DNA of 64,000 nucleotides from Prostheceraeus crozeri (Eukaryota; Platyhelminthes; Polycladida; Euryleptidae), in the NCBI GenBank assembly GCA_907163375.1, contig CAJQUW010006829.1:37501-101500 (forward strand), in the 5' to 3' direction. Position numbers and translations under genes: made by a program. The notes under the pieces are model-generated. The model did not search any database, was not told the origin of the DNA, and saw nothing but the letters and a program-made list of their open reading frames with translations. Below are positions 44,926 to 58,013 of the stretch, piece by piece; the stretch's first letter is position 1; the number at the start of each line of letters is the position of its first letter.

Positions 44926-47446
44926 CTGAAAAGAAAACATTGAAGAGATATATTGTCAATCAAAGCGTCAGTTTAGTTCCAAGCATCATAATGATGAGGA
45001 AATGCTATCACATCAACATAAGTAAAGTAATGGCAAGATAGCTCACTGATAAAGCAACGAATCATACTGTCCTACTAAGGGTCATCAGCGTCCAGCGCGT
45101 TCTATTGGTCGATTTATCAAGCTCTATGAAGACATGGACTGTTCATTTGTCTATTTCAGTAGTAATATGACGGTATCACATCACAACTATATTGAAAACA
45201 TAAATGATTTCACAAATTCTATGAATACGAAAGGGGGCAGCTTTCCAGCACCCATGGCCACTTCTGACAAAATTCAGTTGCCTTGACTGGAAGAAAAGCT
45301 ACTTCCATCCGGCACCCCTGTATTTCTCGAGTAGAGTTTAATCCCGGTACCGATTCTACCAAAAAATCGGAAGCAACGAAACCCGTTCCCCGAGAATTAT
45401 AGCCGATTTTGATACTGAATCTGAATTACTTTATACCATAACTAGGCTTCAAAAACACGCTCATAATATTAGACATTTCTCCTTTAGAAAACTTATTCAG
45501 ATGAACATGATCACGAAAATGTATCTCTCCGATTGCGACAAACGTTGTCGCCTAGTTCGTGAAAGCAACATTTTATTGCGAAGGTACTGCGAGCATTTTC
45601 GACTGCAATATTCCGTCATACATGCTTATGGGTGGCGTAATGAGAAACAAGGCGAATAGCAGTCAGTTTTCTTCTTGCAATTTTCTCAGAGTACATTGCT
45701 TACTGTTAAACCAACGATAAAATGTGAACGCTGTTCCTCAACAGGCAGCAATTTCTGATGGAAGATCAAGACTGTATATTAGGGCCTGTGAAACGATGAT
45801 TTGTGGGTCCTCTTCTGATGATTTACTAGGTTTCGGTTATGTTCTTCACAAATGAAGTAATTTCATTAAGAAAAAATTCATTTTCAGTTGATGTCATTGA
45901 TATAATAAGGCGATTCGTATACAATTCTTGCATAAAGAGACTTTGCGAAGTTAATAGGTGGGCTATGTGCATGTCAGTCTGCGCCAACCACGAAATCTGA
46001 TTCTCCGTTTAAACTGAGGTTTCCGCAGTCGAGCAATAAATTTCGTTTTCTTGGTGTAGGCACAACTTCAAGCGGCTCAGGAGCAGTCGAGCATCTTAAT
46101 CATCAACCAATGCAATACATCAAAAAATAAGATTCAATATGAAGGAAAAGTGTGAAAAACAATCTAAAAGTTTTATCGAAAAACACATTGCCTCAAGCGC
46201 GTTTAGAAAACTTAGATTGAATACAAGACGAAATTCAGTGCTTCATATCAATCGACAGCTTGTATCAATATCTCTCTGAGTAAGTTTTTAGACGAATTCT
46301 TATTTGCGGGAATCAGTTGCTTTCAAAAAGTCTTGATAGAAAACAGCAGATTGATTGCAGTGAGAAAATGAACCGAAACGTGGCATCATTTTCTGATAAT
46401 TAAATCGAACTCAGACATGACTAATTCAATGAACCTTTTGAACTACCACCATAAGAATCATCGGAAATCTGGAATTTCTCTTTTGGCGTCATTTTTGACA
46501 TTTTTCTATAGCAGGTGCACAGGACCTATGCACTTGCGGCATTTCATGAAGCAGACTACGTTTTTTACGTCTACGATAGCTAAATTTGGCAGTTATTTCA
46601 AAAGAAACTAAAGTGAACCGGAAAAATCTTGTGGAAATTATTATCGGTGAATGATAGCACGAATTCGTTTGACGCTCATCATCATCATACTCTCGCATCA
46701 GAAGTTCTCTACCATACTTTCCTGAACATTAATTGTCTTGCAAATAGCAGTAATGACTCAGAAAAGGAAAACACATCTTAAGCAGAGTGACTGCTTTTTT
46801 TAATGACACTACATCTAAAAATATCTCATAAATTTCGAATTTATTGTTTTGAATAAACAATCTCACCCGCTGTAAACAAATACAAAGCACATGCAGTCTA
46901 ATAGCTTGTATAATGCTTTGCTAAGTTGTCGATCATCCCCACGTAAAATCTTTAAAAGGTAGTGAAATTGTGTGTTGCTCGCAATGGATCTTTCTTACAG
47001 GGCTCTTCTTTGATAGCTATTTCAGAATTTACAGCATAACTGTTGTGATCTTGGTCCGCTGCTCTTATGGGTGCAAAAAGCCGGTGTTTGTCATTTAATA
47101 TCCAACATCATCCTCCGAATTCGGTTATACAAAGGCGAAGATGAAAGAAGAATGAGAGGATATGCAAAATCCATTCTAGTGCAAGAAGCTCAGGACCAGT
47201 CACATGCCTCTATTTGCAGAGAATGCGTGTAGACATTGCATTAGCATCTCCAACAACCCGAACTCCGCTCGATGATCAGTGCGTGGTTCTGCTCCTCGCT
47301 AATATTGGTCAACTGTTCCATTCTTAGTCGACTCTCTGAAGACGAGCGGATCCGATGCCATCATGAAAATGCTTTGCCAGCACAGCGGAACCGTCCAACA
47401 CAGCATCTTCTGGACCACAAGGACGTAAAAAGGGATGAGTAAGTGA

Positions 47447-47562
47447 GCGCAGCAGAGTTAGAACCGGGCCTACTTTTGAGGCACAAGGTCCGTGAGAGTT
47501 TCCCATTTACAGGCCCAGACTCGGCCCAGGCCTGACAGGGCCCGGTTACAACTCTGCAGCGC
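47447..47562. repeat. foldback element with ~25-bp arms
   Basis: Left arm GCGCAGCAGAGTTAGAACCG and right arm (reverse complement) GCGCTGCAGAGTTGTAACCG differ at few positions and continue into CGGGCC. The centre is ~65 bp and itself GC-rich (GGCCCAGACTCGGCCCAGGCC). MITE-like. Confidence 0.65.
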
Positions 47563-48967
47563 AGAGTTGTTTTCTTTCTGCACGTTTGAGGAAAATCAAC
47601 TTTAATCTATTTACATTCTCCCCTATTTTATGAGCGTAATCATTTCCACTTCAAATACTGAGGCACTGCCACTTTGGTCATCGCGATAATATGTATTTCA
47701 TTAAGTCTATCATAATTTCAATTTATCAAAGATTATTAGAATATGCAGATATTATTAGATGGGGACTTTTAAATGAATGCTATAGATTAATAACCAGCTT
47801 CGCATTAGACTATTATCAAACCTTTCTTCGTTTTAAATACGATCAGGCTTTTAATTGCAATGCATTGGAATATAATTGGCACGGCAGCTGATCCAAGCAA
47901 TTAACTTTCCCCAGACTCTGAATGCAATCAAGATACGCTCCAGAGAAGCTGTCTGTGAAAGATCATTGACACCAACACGTAATTAGAGATGAAAGTCGTG
48001 ACCTTCAAACATTGATATTTTGATATTGCATTTTTAATTAGGGTGTAACAGAAAACATGGATTGTGCACAAAAACTGTGAAATGGTTAAGGGGCATTACC
48101 CACCCTGGAAATTTATTGCATATTTTAACGTTGCCCGGGACGGAATCCCATCCCCAATACAGAAGATCTGTGCCAACCACTTTCCCATTGCCAACTGGTC
48201 AGCATCATCTTCTTACAAAATGGTTCAGACGATCGGTTACTGCGAGCATAATACTACAATTCTCTAAACTACCAAATAGACCTGCATGCTCAAAACACGC
48301 GCTGTTTTGTGACAACCCTGGTTCGCAAAACCTCGTCGCGTTGTGATACGCTTAGTGGCGCGCTAGATTTCGCTACAAAAACAATTGTTCCAGTTTATTG
48401 ACACAGAATTCATAGCATTGATTCTGTGGAGTTGGCGGAACTGCAGACATTTCCCAGACATTGACTCATACGGTGTCCTTACTCATTCTCTCCCCATCTG
48501 ACAAAGTGATACCGCAAGCAGAGAAGAGAAACAATAGTTGGCCTGAGGCCACAATGCAGTTAATCTAACAATAAGAATAGGATAACAGCCGTAGAGAAAC
48601 GAAACACGAAGGAAGGGAGAGATGAATTGCCGTTAGGTGAGAACATGAACCCGGAATGAAGAAATTGATAAATATAAGGTGGAAGAAGCAGATTACAATT
48701 TTCAAAGGAACACTTGGTTGGACGACAGGAAATGTCAGAGTTCACTGGTTGAAAAGAGAAACAGCTCTGTGGCAACGGTTCAAAACATCGAAGTGTTTGA
48801 CATGATTAATGTCTTATTGTGTGGTTTCTAGAGTTCTATCCAGGGGTGATTATACACTAGAATGTGATAATGACGAATTTGAGGAGACTACAATTTGATT
48901 CGATGTACAAATCCGGAAGAGTAAAATACTTGAGATGCGTACTATCCATGATGCAGACATTAACCCG

Positions 48968-49080
48968 AGCGGTCTCCGTGGTACAGTAGCAAATGCTGGG
49001 CCTATGAATCTCCTGGTACAGAGATAGAGCTGCGAAAGCGATATTAGAAATCGACAGGCATCCAGAGTAATAGGACCACT
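48968..49080 (+). repeat. SINE partial copy
   Basis: Head GGTCTCCGTGGTACAGTAGC and part of the body (GATATTAGAAATCGACAGGC) match the family at 24363 and 51070, with a short insertion after the A box. Confidence 0.55.
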
Positions 49081-50094
49081 GAAAAAATTTGCTAGCCACG
49101 TGCCACGTGCAAAGTATACAAATTCAATGTAACGAGTTGTTTTCTATGCCATATGTAACTCAAATGTCTCAAAAATGATCAAAATCAGCCACAAAAATCA
49201 GGATTTCCTGATAAATCAGGAAAAATCACATCCCTGCGAGATAAAGAAAAACTGATTATGTCAAATGAACAGAAATTCAATGCATTTTTGATTTCAGTAT
49301 TTCTAAGAAAACAAATGCGTGTTTTTGGTGTCAGAAGTAAGAAGCCAGTACAAAACCATCGCACCAGCGGGATCTTGCTTCAGCTTAGACAACGCCTTTG
49401 GGAGTTTTTGCAGGCGAAGTGGCTTCGTGCCCCGTCCGGGAGACGTGTGTTCAAATCTATGTCGGGTACACTCTGCATTCTTGACGAACACAGCAAGAGT
49501 GAAGAATGAGAAAGAGCAAACACTCTCGTCCAGATAGGATAAATTCCTATCTAGACAGTAGAGGCGGGGGAAGTTTTCTCACTCTGCCCTGATAGTATGA
49601 ATTCGTGAAATTCATTCCCGTCTCACTCGATATCAGTGAAGTATGGCAAATTTGATAGATTCTGAAAAATTGGAGAAATCCCGAGAATATCAACGGAAAA
49701 ACAGAATTTTCCAAAAAATTAGGAATGAGAGGAGAATTAGGATGTCTGCGGGGCCTGTGCTTGTGACTAATTAATGCTCACAGTACTGTTTCAACGTTGT
49801 TCCTAGTACTGTTTCATAAATGTTCGTAGTAATGTTTCATTAATGCTACCCGGTACTTTCATTTGTGGTCTACGATAATGCACCATAATTATTTCTAGAA
49901 TGATCCTACATTATAATTATAATGTGTCATTAGTAGCAAAAAGAATACCATCATCAAGTTTGTATGACACTTTTTATTCCAAAGTACATGTATCTACTTA
50001 TCTAACTCTTTTTAACAATGACCCATTAAGAAAAGATAATGTTCATCCTGTATGAATTGACAGGAATGGTCAAATGAAAAAACACTGAAGTCAA

Positions 50095-50350
50095 CTTAGG
50101 TATGCTTGTTCACGGTTTTTCATCGTTATTCTATCAGGGTCTACTGGGACCGAACATCAGAAGTGGCCATAGGCAGAGATGGTGGCACAATGTCAAGAGG
50201 GATCTTGAGCTCCTGTATCTGAACCCTCAATCGACGCAAGACCGAACAGAGTGGAGAAGACGCAACCATCCCGACAACCGACACAATCCCAGTGTCCAAC
50301 CCTCAAATCTGGGGAAGAGGAGACAATAAACGAGGAGTAAGTAAGAGTAA
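50095..50350 (+). mobile_element. LINE ORF2 3' end with short tandem tail
   Basis: Plus frame 50102-50329 has GPNIRSGHRQRWWHNVKRDL and QDRTEWRR, the conserved C-terminus of endonuclease-type LINE ORF2. It is followed by AATAAA (50324) and a (GAGTAAGTAA)n-type tail, as expected for a 3' end. Only the last ~75 codons are present: a 5'-truncated insertion. Confidence 0.7.
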
Positions 50351-51069
50351 GTAAAGTCTAGGCACGAAAGTTTGAAGCAAGAGTTTGAATGTATGAAATA
50401 CAAGTGACTAGACAATAAGTGATGAGAATCTTGATGAGTCATCTTTTCACTCAGAATCATTGCGAGCGAAATACAAGATATCAACCTCCTGCTGCTATTT
50501 TAAGAAACTGTCCGGTTTATTGTCTGTCATAACGTGTATTTATAGCATGCATGACATGAAGAACAGGCGAACAGTGTTTACTGCAAACACATTATCCGTC
50601 TATAAGAGTGCACAACTGCACATGTTTGACAAAAGCAAGCATGTATGCACATGTAAACAAATTGAGTTAAAATTCTGTTTGTATATGTTACGGAAGTAAT
50701 CAGATCGGAAATAATTGAGCAATAACAGGTCATCCCCCACGCTTTAAAAATTGGTCTGAAATCTGTAGAAATCAATTAATCATCACAAAATTGCAGATGC
50801 ATGTAGCTGAGGTTGTTTTCTACTTACACACGAAATTTCATGCAATTCGAAAAGAAGCCCTTTAAAAAAAGAGGCGCGACATCAGAAGCACGAGGATCAT
50901 CCCAACGCGTCTGTCACATCATCAACTGTGTTTGAAATGATCCCACGATTTCTTAGGAGCAAAGAACACTGCTGTTGAGATTCTTTATGAATCTCATCAC
51001 CTGATTCTAGTATTGAATTCTGCAAAATTGACCGATCAAAAGAGTAGTGACATAAAATCATGTATTTGA

Positions 51070-51275
51070 AGGAGGTCTCTGTAGCACAGTGGTTTAGTGC
51101 TTAGCCTTACGATCCACTGGTCCAGAGGTCGAGCTCCCAAAGTGTCATTGAAAGTCGTCAGGAAGACCATCCTGACTAAAAGATTACAACGCTCCAGATT
51201 AAAGTCTGACTGTGTCAGCACTGTCCGAACACCCAGTATGGGGGAGTAGTGACGTTGGACCATTCAAAGGCCATT
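51070..51275 (+). repeat. tRNA-derived SINE copy (best preserved)
   Basis: Head GGTCTCTGTAGCACAGTGGT (A box) and CCAGAGGTCGAGCTCCC (B box), then body GTGTCATTGAAAGTCGTCAG...CTCCAGATTAAAGTCTGACT...GGGGGAGTAGTGACGTTGG. About 205 bp. Confidence 0.75.
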
Positions 51276-51764
51276 AACGTAACGAAACTCGTACAAAAAA
51301 TGGACATTTTATCCATGCATTTATGTCTCGAAAGACTTGCTTGGACTCCTTGGTTGATCTACAAGCTCTGGAAAACTGTCGATCGAGCGTCTTCTTCACG
51401 CAACGACTCCACATCTTTGACCAAACTTTGTCTCGTGGAAGACTCTACAAGCTATCGAAAAAAACTTCTGATGATATAGTCCATCAAATTTCGGTTCCTG
51501 TATCCAACCAGTCGACGCCTTCCACAGCAAGTGCATGAGTGTGAAATTGAAGCAAAATCGATGTAACAGCATGAATGAATTTTCACAGGTTGCAAATTTT
51601 CAACGGATTCAAAAGAAAAAGTCTTTTCTCAGAATATTTGGCACGCTCAAAGCTTTCAAAAAGCTCAATGATTTATTATCATTTTATTATTATGAAAAAT
51701 CGGACACTTGTTCTGGAACACGCCTCGCAATGAGATCGGATCAATTTATATTTGCAGCTAAAGC

Positions 51765-52305
51765 ATGAAGGAAATGCGAGTGAAGGGAGAAGTCATCTCT
51801 AAGAAATATCGACAGCTTATTGTCCTATTATTAATGACAGAATACTAGCAGCTGTTGAATATCTAAAGAGAATTACAATTATTTGGTCAGTAAAAGACAC
51901 CAGCACCCTTGATTCCCAGACCGCACTCGCCTGACCCAGATATAGAAACGAAGTCCGCGGTGGAGACGAGCTGGTACCTTCTTCACTAGGCCAATCCGTC
52001 TCATACAAAAGGAATGCGAGTAGAGGCAGAAGTTATATCTAAGTGATCTCTAAACGGCCTCGCTAGAATAAATGCTGATAACTTACTGCCAACACTAAAA
52101 GGACATTAAGCTGTCGATATTACTTAGAAATGACTACTGCCTTCACTCGCATTCATTGGACCATCGGCAGTAGTGAAGAAGTTGCGAGCTCGTCTCCGCC
52201 GTGGACTTCAGTTCCGGTTCCTGGTTCAGGCGAGTGCGGTCGGGGAATCAGGGTGTTGGCGTCTTTCTCGACTTAATAATTCTCTTTAGATTTTCGAAAT
52301 CGGAT
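51765..52305. repeat. long hairpin-forming inverted repeat
   Basis: Arms about 51865-52045 and 52107-52300 are reverse complements over ~185 bp with moderate mismatch. Shared blocks include CTAAAGAGAATTA, GACCGCACTCGCCTGA, GAAGTCC(A/G)CGG, GAGACGAGCT, CTTCTTCACTA and GAATGCGAGT. An extra copy of the inner block (AATGCGAGTGAAGGGAGAAG) lies on the left at 51770-51826. A transcript of the integrin pre-mRNA through here would fold into a long hairpin. Likely a foldback DNA transposon. Confidence 0.75.
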
Positions 52306-52469
52306 CAATATGATAAATAGTCCATGTGATGCTGTGTTAACACTGAGAACCGAGAGTTCACATGATCGGCTTCAGAAATGGTTACCCTTCCAACTGTATT
52401 GCGATCATCATGCTACATATGAGGAATGCTTCATGTGATGAGTTTATTCAATTCTAAAAGGGAACTTAC

Positions 52470-52861
52470 TCGATGACTGGTCTAGTTCTCAGGATCACCG
52501 CATGACCGGAGAAAGGAGCTCCAATGACCACATCTGGATACCGGTTGCCATCAAGGTCCATCCCACCGGCCACAGAATTGCCGAATCCTTTCACTTTGGG
52601 GCTGATCTTCTTCCCATCCAATACTTGCATCGGAGTTTTCGTCAAACCAGTGTGAGGATGGCCGTGATAAACGTACACGACATTCTCTCCAGGAGAGCCG
52701 ATTCCGACATCTTGCAGTCCATCCATATTCAGATCTCCTAAGGAGCCGATGGCGGTTCCGAACTGCGCATCTACACATTTCGGACATTCACTCAAAGTCC
52801 TGCCGCGAGGTCGCAGTGTCAACACTTTCCGCAGAGTCCGCTGATTCCGCCGACTTCCTTC
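52470..52861 (-). CDS. integrin alpha exon 4 (propeller end)
   Basis: Acceptor TTTGCAG, donor GTAAGT; 130 codons plus two bases. Two further Ca-binding loops are visible: DLNMDGLQDVGIGSPGE and DLDGNRYPDVVIGAPFSG. The exon ends at RPVI plus a split acidic codon, the propeller-thigh border. Confidence 0.93.
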
Positions 52862-53886
52862 CTGCAAAGACAAATATGTTCAACATATCATTCAAGATTC
52901 ATCATCGATGAAATGGACGTGAGGAAGAACTTCATTCTTGTTGAAGAATCAAACGCAAGTTTTCTTCAACCAAAGATAAATGCATGAGGTCATCATGTAC
53001 CAAGTGTATGGTACAACTTAATTTAGTGTAGATCTATTTCGAAGGTATAAAGAATTTATAAAAGCAAAGTTTGTCCACATAAGTCACATTAGTTTAGTAA
53101 ACCTTGACTTTCTACGCTTAATATGCAAGTGATATAAAAAAGGAAGAGCTTGCCATTGCTGGCAAACCTTTTAGGTTTGCGGCCAGATTTTCTTTTCTTT
53201 AAGTTTAAGTGCCTTTTTTTATGTATAGGGGTTGTTTTATCGGAGTTTCGTAGGACAATGATTTGATAATTTCTAGCTTTTTTAATTCCATTTTTTACTT
53301 TTTTTGACAGCGAATATTTAACTTCTGTTACTTGTACATTACTGTTCATTGTTCTCATGATAAATATAAATATTTATGCTCAAGTGATATATGTATTTGA
53401 CATACTGTCGTCAATACACTTGACGCACTTTATCTGAGCATGATACAATATTTCCGACTATCCTGCCAACTTCCGATAGTCTGTTTGCTATGCCTCATCA
53501 TCAGATTGAATCAGAAGTACGATCGTCATCCGATCTGACTTTAGCTGCCTTCTCAATCTGATCGTGCAAATTAAGACAAATAAAAAAAGTTTGCTGTTTA
53601 ATTTGCTCTGTTAATGCCTTTATTTGGTCAATTCATTCAACCGAAATATGCTCAATTGTTGCGAAGGCAACCTGAAGACAGTCAGCTAAGCAATATTATT
53701 TTTTACTTTTCACTACCCCACCATAGGCACGGACCTATATAAGCAAATAAAGGGGTACACAGATCCATTGCACATTTCATGTATAGCTTCATGAAATGCA
53801 TTTTGTTGATCCACATTTCCGATTTTTCTTACATGAGGAAAATCTAAAAAAACGACGAGAACATCTGAAGAATGTTGCGGTCTCAC
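52862..53886. other. integrin intron 3
   Basis: 1.0 kb; nothing recognised. A Lys/Arg-rich minus ORF (53089-53358) shows no family pattern and is probably chance. Confidence 0.4.
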
Positions 53887-53992
53887 CTCATTGATGTACA
53901 CATTTACAGCACCACTTCCCACAACAGAAGAGGACTTGAAGTCTTCCTTGAAGTCGACATGATCAGGAGCGCCGACGAGCAGATCATCCCAT
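53887..53992 (-). CDS. integrin alpha exon 3 (propeller)
   Basis: Acceptor TTTTCAG, donor GTGAGA; one base plus 35 codons. It encodes WDDLLVGAPDHVDF, completing the Ca loop of exon 2, then GSGAVNVYINE, the start of the next blade. Ends in phase 0. Confidence 0.9.
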
Positions 53993-56892
53993 CTGAAAAC
54001 AGTAATTGAATTAATATTACTATGTAGCAGTCCACCTTCCGATTTCAGGTTAACAATCTTAGGCGCGTAGAGCCCGTAGATTTCGACAGTGAATCAGATA
54101 TTTGATTCCTATTGTTATATCTTTGGCAGTCAAGTATGATCCCAATGGTATTTTATGCAATCAGTCAGTGTCGATTCCTGTCATAGAAGTAGATAATAGC
54201 AGATTTTCTAAGGTATCGTTAATTTCTATGATTCCAAGTTTAATACCTACATAATTTGGTTTTGAATTTCTGTATTTATAATCTCTTCTCTTGGGTATTT
54301 GACATATCTTTGAGAGACGTTAACACCTATGGCTTTGCTCAAGCATGTTACAACATGCTACTCGACATGCTGCCCAGAGATTTTTTTCATTGAAATTTTT
54401 CATTACTTTTGATAGGAAAATATCATAAAGCAATTTTGTATTTTTTGTTGTTGACTGGAAAAGATATAGCACAGGCAGGGCAAATATATAACAATATGTC
54501 GAGTAAACTTTCTAAGTGCCTTTGACTTCCTATATAATGTGAATTCTGAAGCGATTCGGCGCGTGGCTGTAGCGGAATTAGAAAAATAATTGATAATCAT
54601 ATGAACAGATATATTATTTTCCGACCGGGCCGCTTCAGCAGTTCATCATTAACCATATCCGAAATTATGATGATGTTCTCCAAGAAGAAGGACATCTACT
54701 TTGCGTTCGTCGACATGGAGAAAGCATTAGACACAGTACACAGGGAAGTTCTGTGGACAATGAGAAAACTGAATGCTGAGGAGTGTGCCATCAGAGGGGT
54801 ATAAGCGATGTTCGTAGGTCAAGAGTTGGAGCGAGGAATTGAAGGTCGGCCTGCATCAAGGGTCTGTGCTTAGTCCAGTACTCTTCCTATTGGCAATGGA
54901 GACCACATCAGAGAATCTGCGGATCGGTTGCCCTTGGGAGATGATCTATGCACATGACTTAGTCATAATCCTGACTCGCTTGATTCACTCAAGCTGCGCT
55001 TAGATGTCTGGAAGACCAACTTAGAATCAAAACGCTTGAAGGTCAATGTTGAGAAAACGAAAGTTCTCATCAGCAAGTCTGACAACGCGACGCCTCAAGT
55101 TGACAAAGTGAATTGTCCATGTGGAGTATGCAAGATTGGAGATGGTAGGAACTCGATCATTTGTTCGGGCTGGAAGAACTGGATTCATCAACGCTGCACA
55201 AATCTCTCCACGCTGTGCATTGCTCCTAACTTCCGATGCAGAAGATGCGGAGGTCAACTGAACAGCCGAGATGCTCTACCAAAAATTTTCAGCATTGGTG
55301 ATGATAACGTAGAGGTACCTGAGTCGCCTTCCCACCTCAGCGACGTGCTTGACCAATCACGAGGCCGCTTTGGCCACACAACTGCGCGATTCAAGACTTC
55401 TTAAAAGTCTTCCACAAACTTCTCCTTCTACTCACCTACCGCAGCATCTCCCTCCACTGAAGAGGCTACATCTACCGAACATGCCCAAGGAGTAAGCTAC
55501 TATATGTAGAGGTCGGATATCAAGGCTATCTAAGCCCAGAGAGGACATAAGATAACTATGATGGTACCAGTTTGGACTCTGACAGCGGGTCCAATTCAGG
55601 ACCTATCTGTCTTTATCTTGAGATAACTTCTCATGTAAATGTAGTATCATCTAGTATTTTCACGTACAATAAGTTTCGCCCTAGAATTGTCACTTGCCTG
55701 AATATTAATGAAAATGGACCATTAACAAAATCTGTAGACTGCATTAAAGAAAATTATAAAAGTTGATCGTGTGGTCACAGATCTATGATTTTCGCTCCTT
55801 TTTGCATGTTTGATCTTCATAACCCATCGCGAACAATCCTGAGCAGTATGATATTCCAACATGTCTCTAAAAGATTCTACAGGCGATTTTCTGATTTCAA
55901 CTTCACTTGCCAGTCATGTTGTTGCTTTTCAAAAATTCTTAATTTTATTGAACAACTTTTCTTTCTTAAACATAGAAGATATTGGCAAAATATAATTAGT
56001 TTATTAACTTAATAGTCCTTTGAATTGTTGAAATCTTCCTGGTATTCAATCCAATTTGCATTGAATTATAGAAAATATCAAAAATTGCAAAGAAGGACAG
56101 AGACCCCGCTTTCCAGATATTAGTGACTTAATGAACCATCTCAAGACAATATATACTCGTAACTCAAAAACTACTTGTTTTTCAGGCATGCACTAACAAG
56201 TTTTCAGTGTAGCTTTCTAAAATTTACAAATGCACAAACAATTCAAACATCACGTAAGCCAGACTTTCCAAGATAAATCTGACGTTTGGCAAACTGGCAA
56301 ATCTGCATCACATTAGAGTGCACTCTGGCTTAATCATTTGTGTGAAAGCTGGTCAAATGTCATTCTGAAATTTGCCTCAGTCAATATTGTATCGAATATA
56401 AAAATCACACGATTTCAGTTACGGTCTGGTGTGACAGACACATAAACAGATGTATCATTTTGATTCAAACGAAAATACATTTGTAGGCGGATTTCAGTCA
56501 CATGTGTTAGCCGTGTCTCAATAATATACAATTAGCATTTGACTTTATGAAGAGCTTCTTTGATTAGCATTCCCATGAGACGTGACAATTTGACATATTT
56601 CAAGTAATATGACCGTCATGTGAATCTCGGATTAAATCACGAACTGAACAAGACAGAATATTTCTCTCAGCAGTAATAAAAACCTTTTGACCGAAAAAGG
56701 TCGGTATCTATCTACTGTCAAAAACAATGAATTTAGTATGAAAGATTTTCCGCTGTTTCTCAGCCTGTGCTATGCAGAGCTCTGGTCCGACGGTATTAGG
56801 GGGAACCATGGGGGAACTTAAGAAATATACTGTAACCAAAACGCCGTATCACAGGAGCCTAGCTAACACATTGCAATCAGTGTGATGCTTAC
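53993..56892. other. integrin intron 2
   Basis: 2.9 kb; carries the LINE relic at 54627-55563. The remainder shows no recognised feature. Confidence 0.5.
54627..55563 (+). mobile_element. LINE reverse transcriptase relic with zinc motif
   Basis: Plus-strand blocks in order: FAFVDMEKALDTVHREVLW (RT motif A, about 54694), HQGSVLSPVLF (about 54857), MIYAHDLVIIL (motif C with the first catalytic Asp replaced by His, about 54940), VNVEKTKVLIS (about 55042). A Cys/His cluster follows, CPCGVCKIGDGRNSIIC...HQRC...CRRCGG (about 55116-55254), as in several LINE ORF2 C-terminal regions. Multiple stops and shifts; inactive. Confidence 0.8.
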
Positions 56893-57431
56893 CCATCTCC
56901 GTTGATATCCAGCGTAAGAACAGTTTGCCCGAATCGTCCTCCAAACGTTTCGCCATTCAGAACACTTCTTGGGCGACTCACATTTTGCTCTCGAATTGCG
57001 AAGAGGCGAACCTCTCCTTTGCCACTAGTTTCTGTCGTAACTCCCGGACTGCCGCTAACCAATGTAAATTTGACTTCCTTGGACTGGTAGATTTTGCCGA
57101 TTGCTACGGAATATCCTGAATATGCGTATTTGACGCCTGTTGGAGTCTGGTTCCACGAGCCCGAACGCTGAGAGAAATGTACGACACCAGCCCCTTTCAT
57201 TTCGTCTGCAGCGCCAATTGCCAAAACACCAAGATCCGCACGAGAGGCGAACCCAGTACCACGCATGCACATTGTATTTTCAAGAGGAGCAGTTGGACAA
57301 GCCGGTGGCTTTAGACTCTTCAAGGAGTGTAGAGGAGATGAGACCAAAGAATTCGGTATCGCTAGACATTGGCCAGGGACAGTGCTCTTGTACGACATCC
57401 TGTTCTGAGACCTGAATCTGTGCGCGCACGT
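56893..57431 (-). CDS. integrin alpha exon 2 (propeller blades)
   Basis: Acceptor TTCGCAG before 57431 and donor GTAAGC after 56893. It opens with TCAHRF, the conserved CAHR segment that directly continues exon 1. Then follow GQCLAI, ADLGVLAIGAADEMKGAGVV, YSGYSVAIGKI, VSGSPGV, GRFGQTVLTLDINGDG. The last codon is split and completed by the next exon as a DxNxDGxxD Ca-binding loop. 539 bp, largest exon. Confidence 0.92.
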
Positions 57432-58013
57432 CTGCGAAGCAAAGGAATATGATCACTGCATTTAGAAAATCAAATTACGAGATATGTACAATGTACGATA
57501 TATATCTCGTAATATCGGCAGATACGCAGGCCATTGTTGTCTGTATTTTGTTTCTGGGTATTTATGGGTTATCTCCATCCCACGTTTTCAAATTTGTCTA
57601 CATAGAATAGACATTTAATCACATCGATACAATACTGTAATTTCAAGACGAAACATATACACGAGAGGAGTGGAGAAATATAATTGTGTTATAAAGCTAT
57701 ATTTAAAAACATTGAAAAATGGAAAAGTTTAGACATTCAAGCTGTACAGTCACAAAAGTTAGCCTGGACAGGTGCATTGAAATCAATAGGAACCAAGCTC
57801 CGGAGGATTGACTTTTGCCTGGAAAAATCGTACGAGTTACAAGTGCAAAATTGCAGCACATGTAGCACTAGCAAACGTTTTTTATCAATAAAATCCCACA
57901 TGCACGCGTATATCAAGCAAAATCTTAGCTTATTATGAAGAAAGCGTCTCATTAGGAAGCTGAACGATCCGCATGCATGCCGTCATCCCCAAGTTGATCC
58001 AAATTCTTTACAT

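Larger units (their letters stand above)
44926..52469. other. integrin intron 4
   Basis: 7.5 kb. Holds the foldback at 47447, SINEs at 48968 and 51070, a LINE tail at 50095 and the long hairpin at 51765. Stretches 44926-47440 and 47565-48960 contain nothing I can name. Confidence 0.45.

Noticed and set aside
48841..49240. Possible hAT element between CAGGGGTGATTATAC and CATCCCTG
   Set aside because: The ends match only over the first bases and the flanking 8-mers differ.
49300..49510. tRNA-like or SINE-like segment with GTTCAAATCT
   Set aside because: No cloverleaf can be formed and no second copy was seen.
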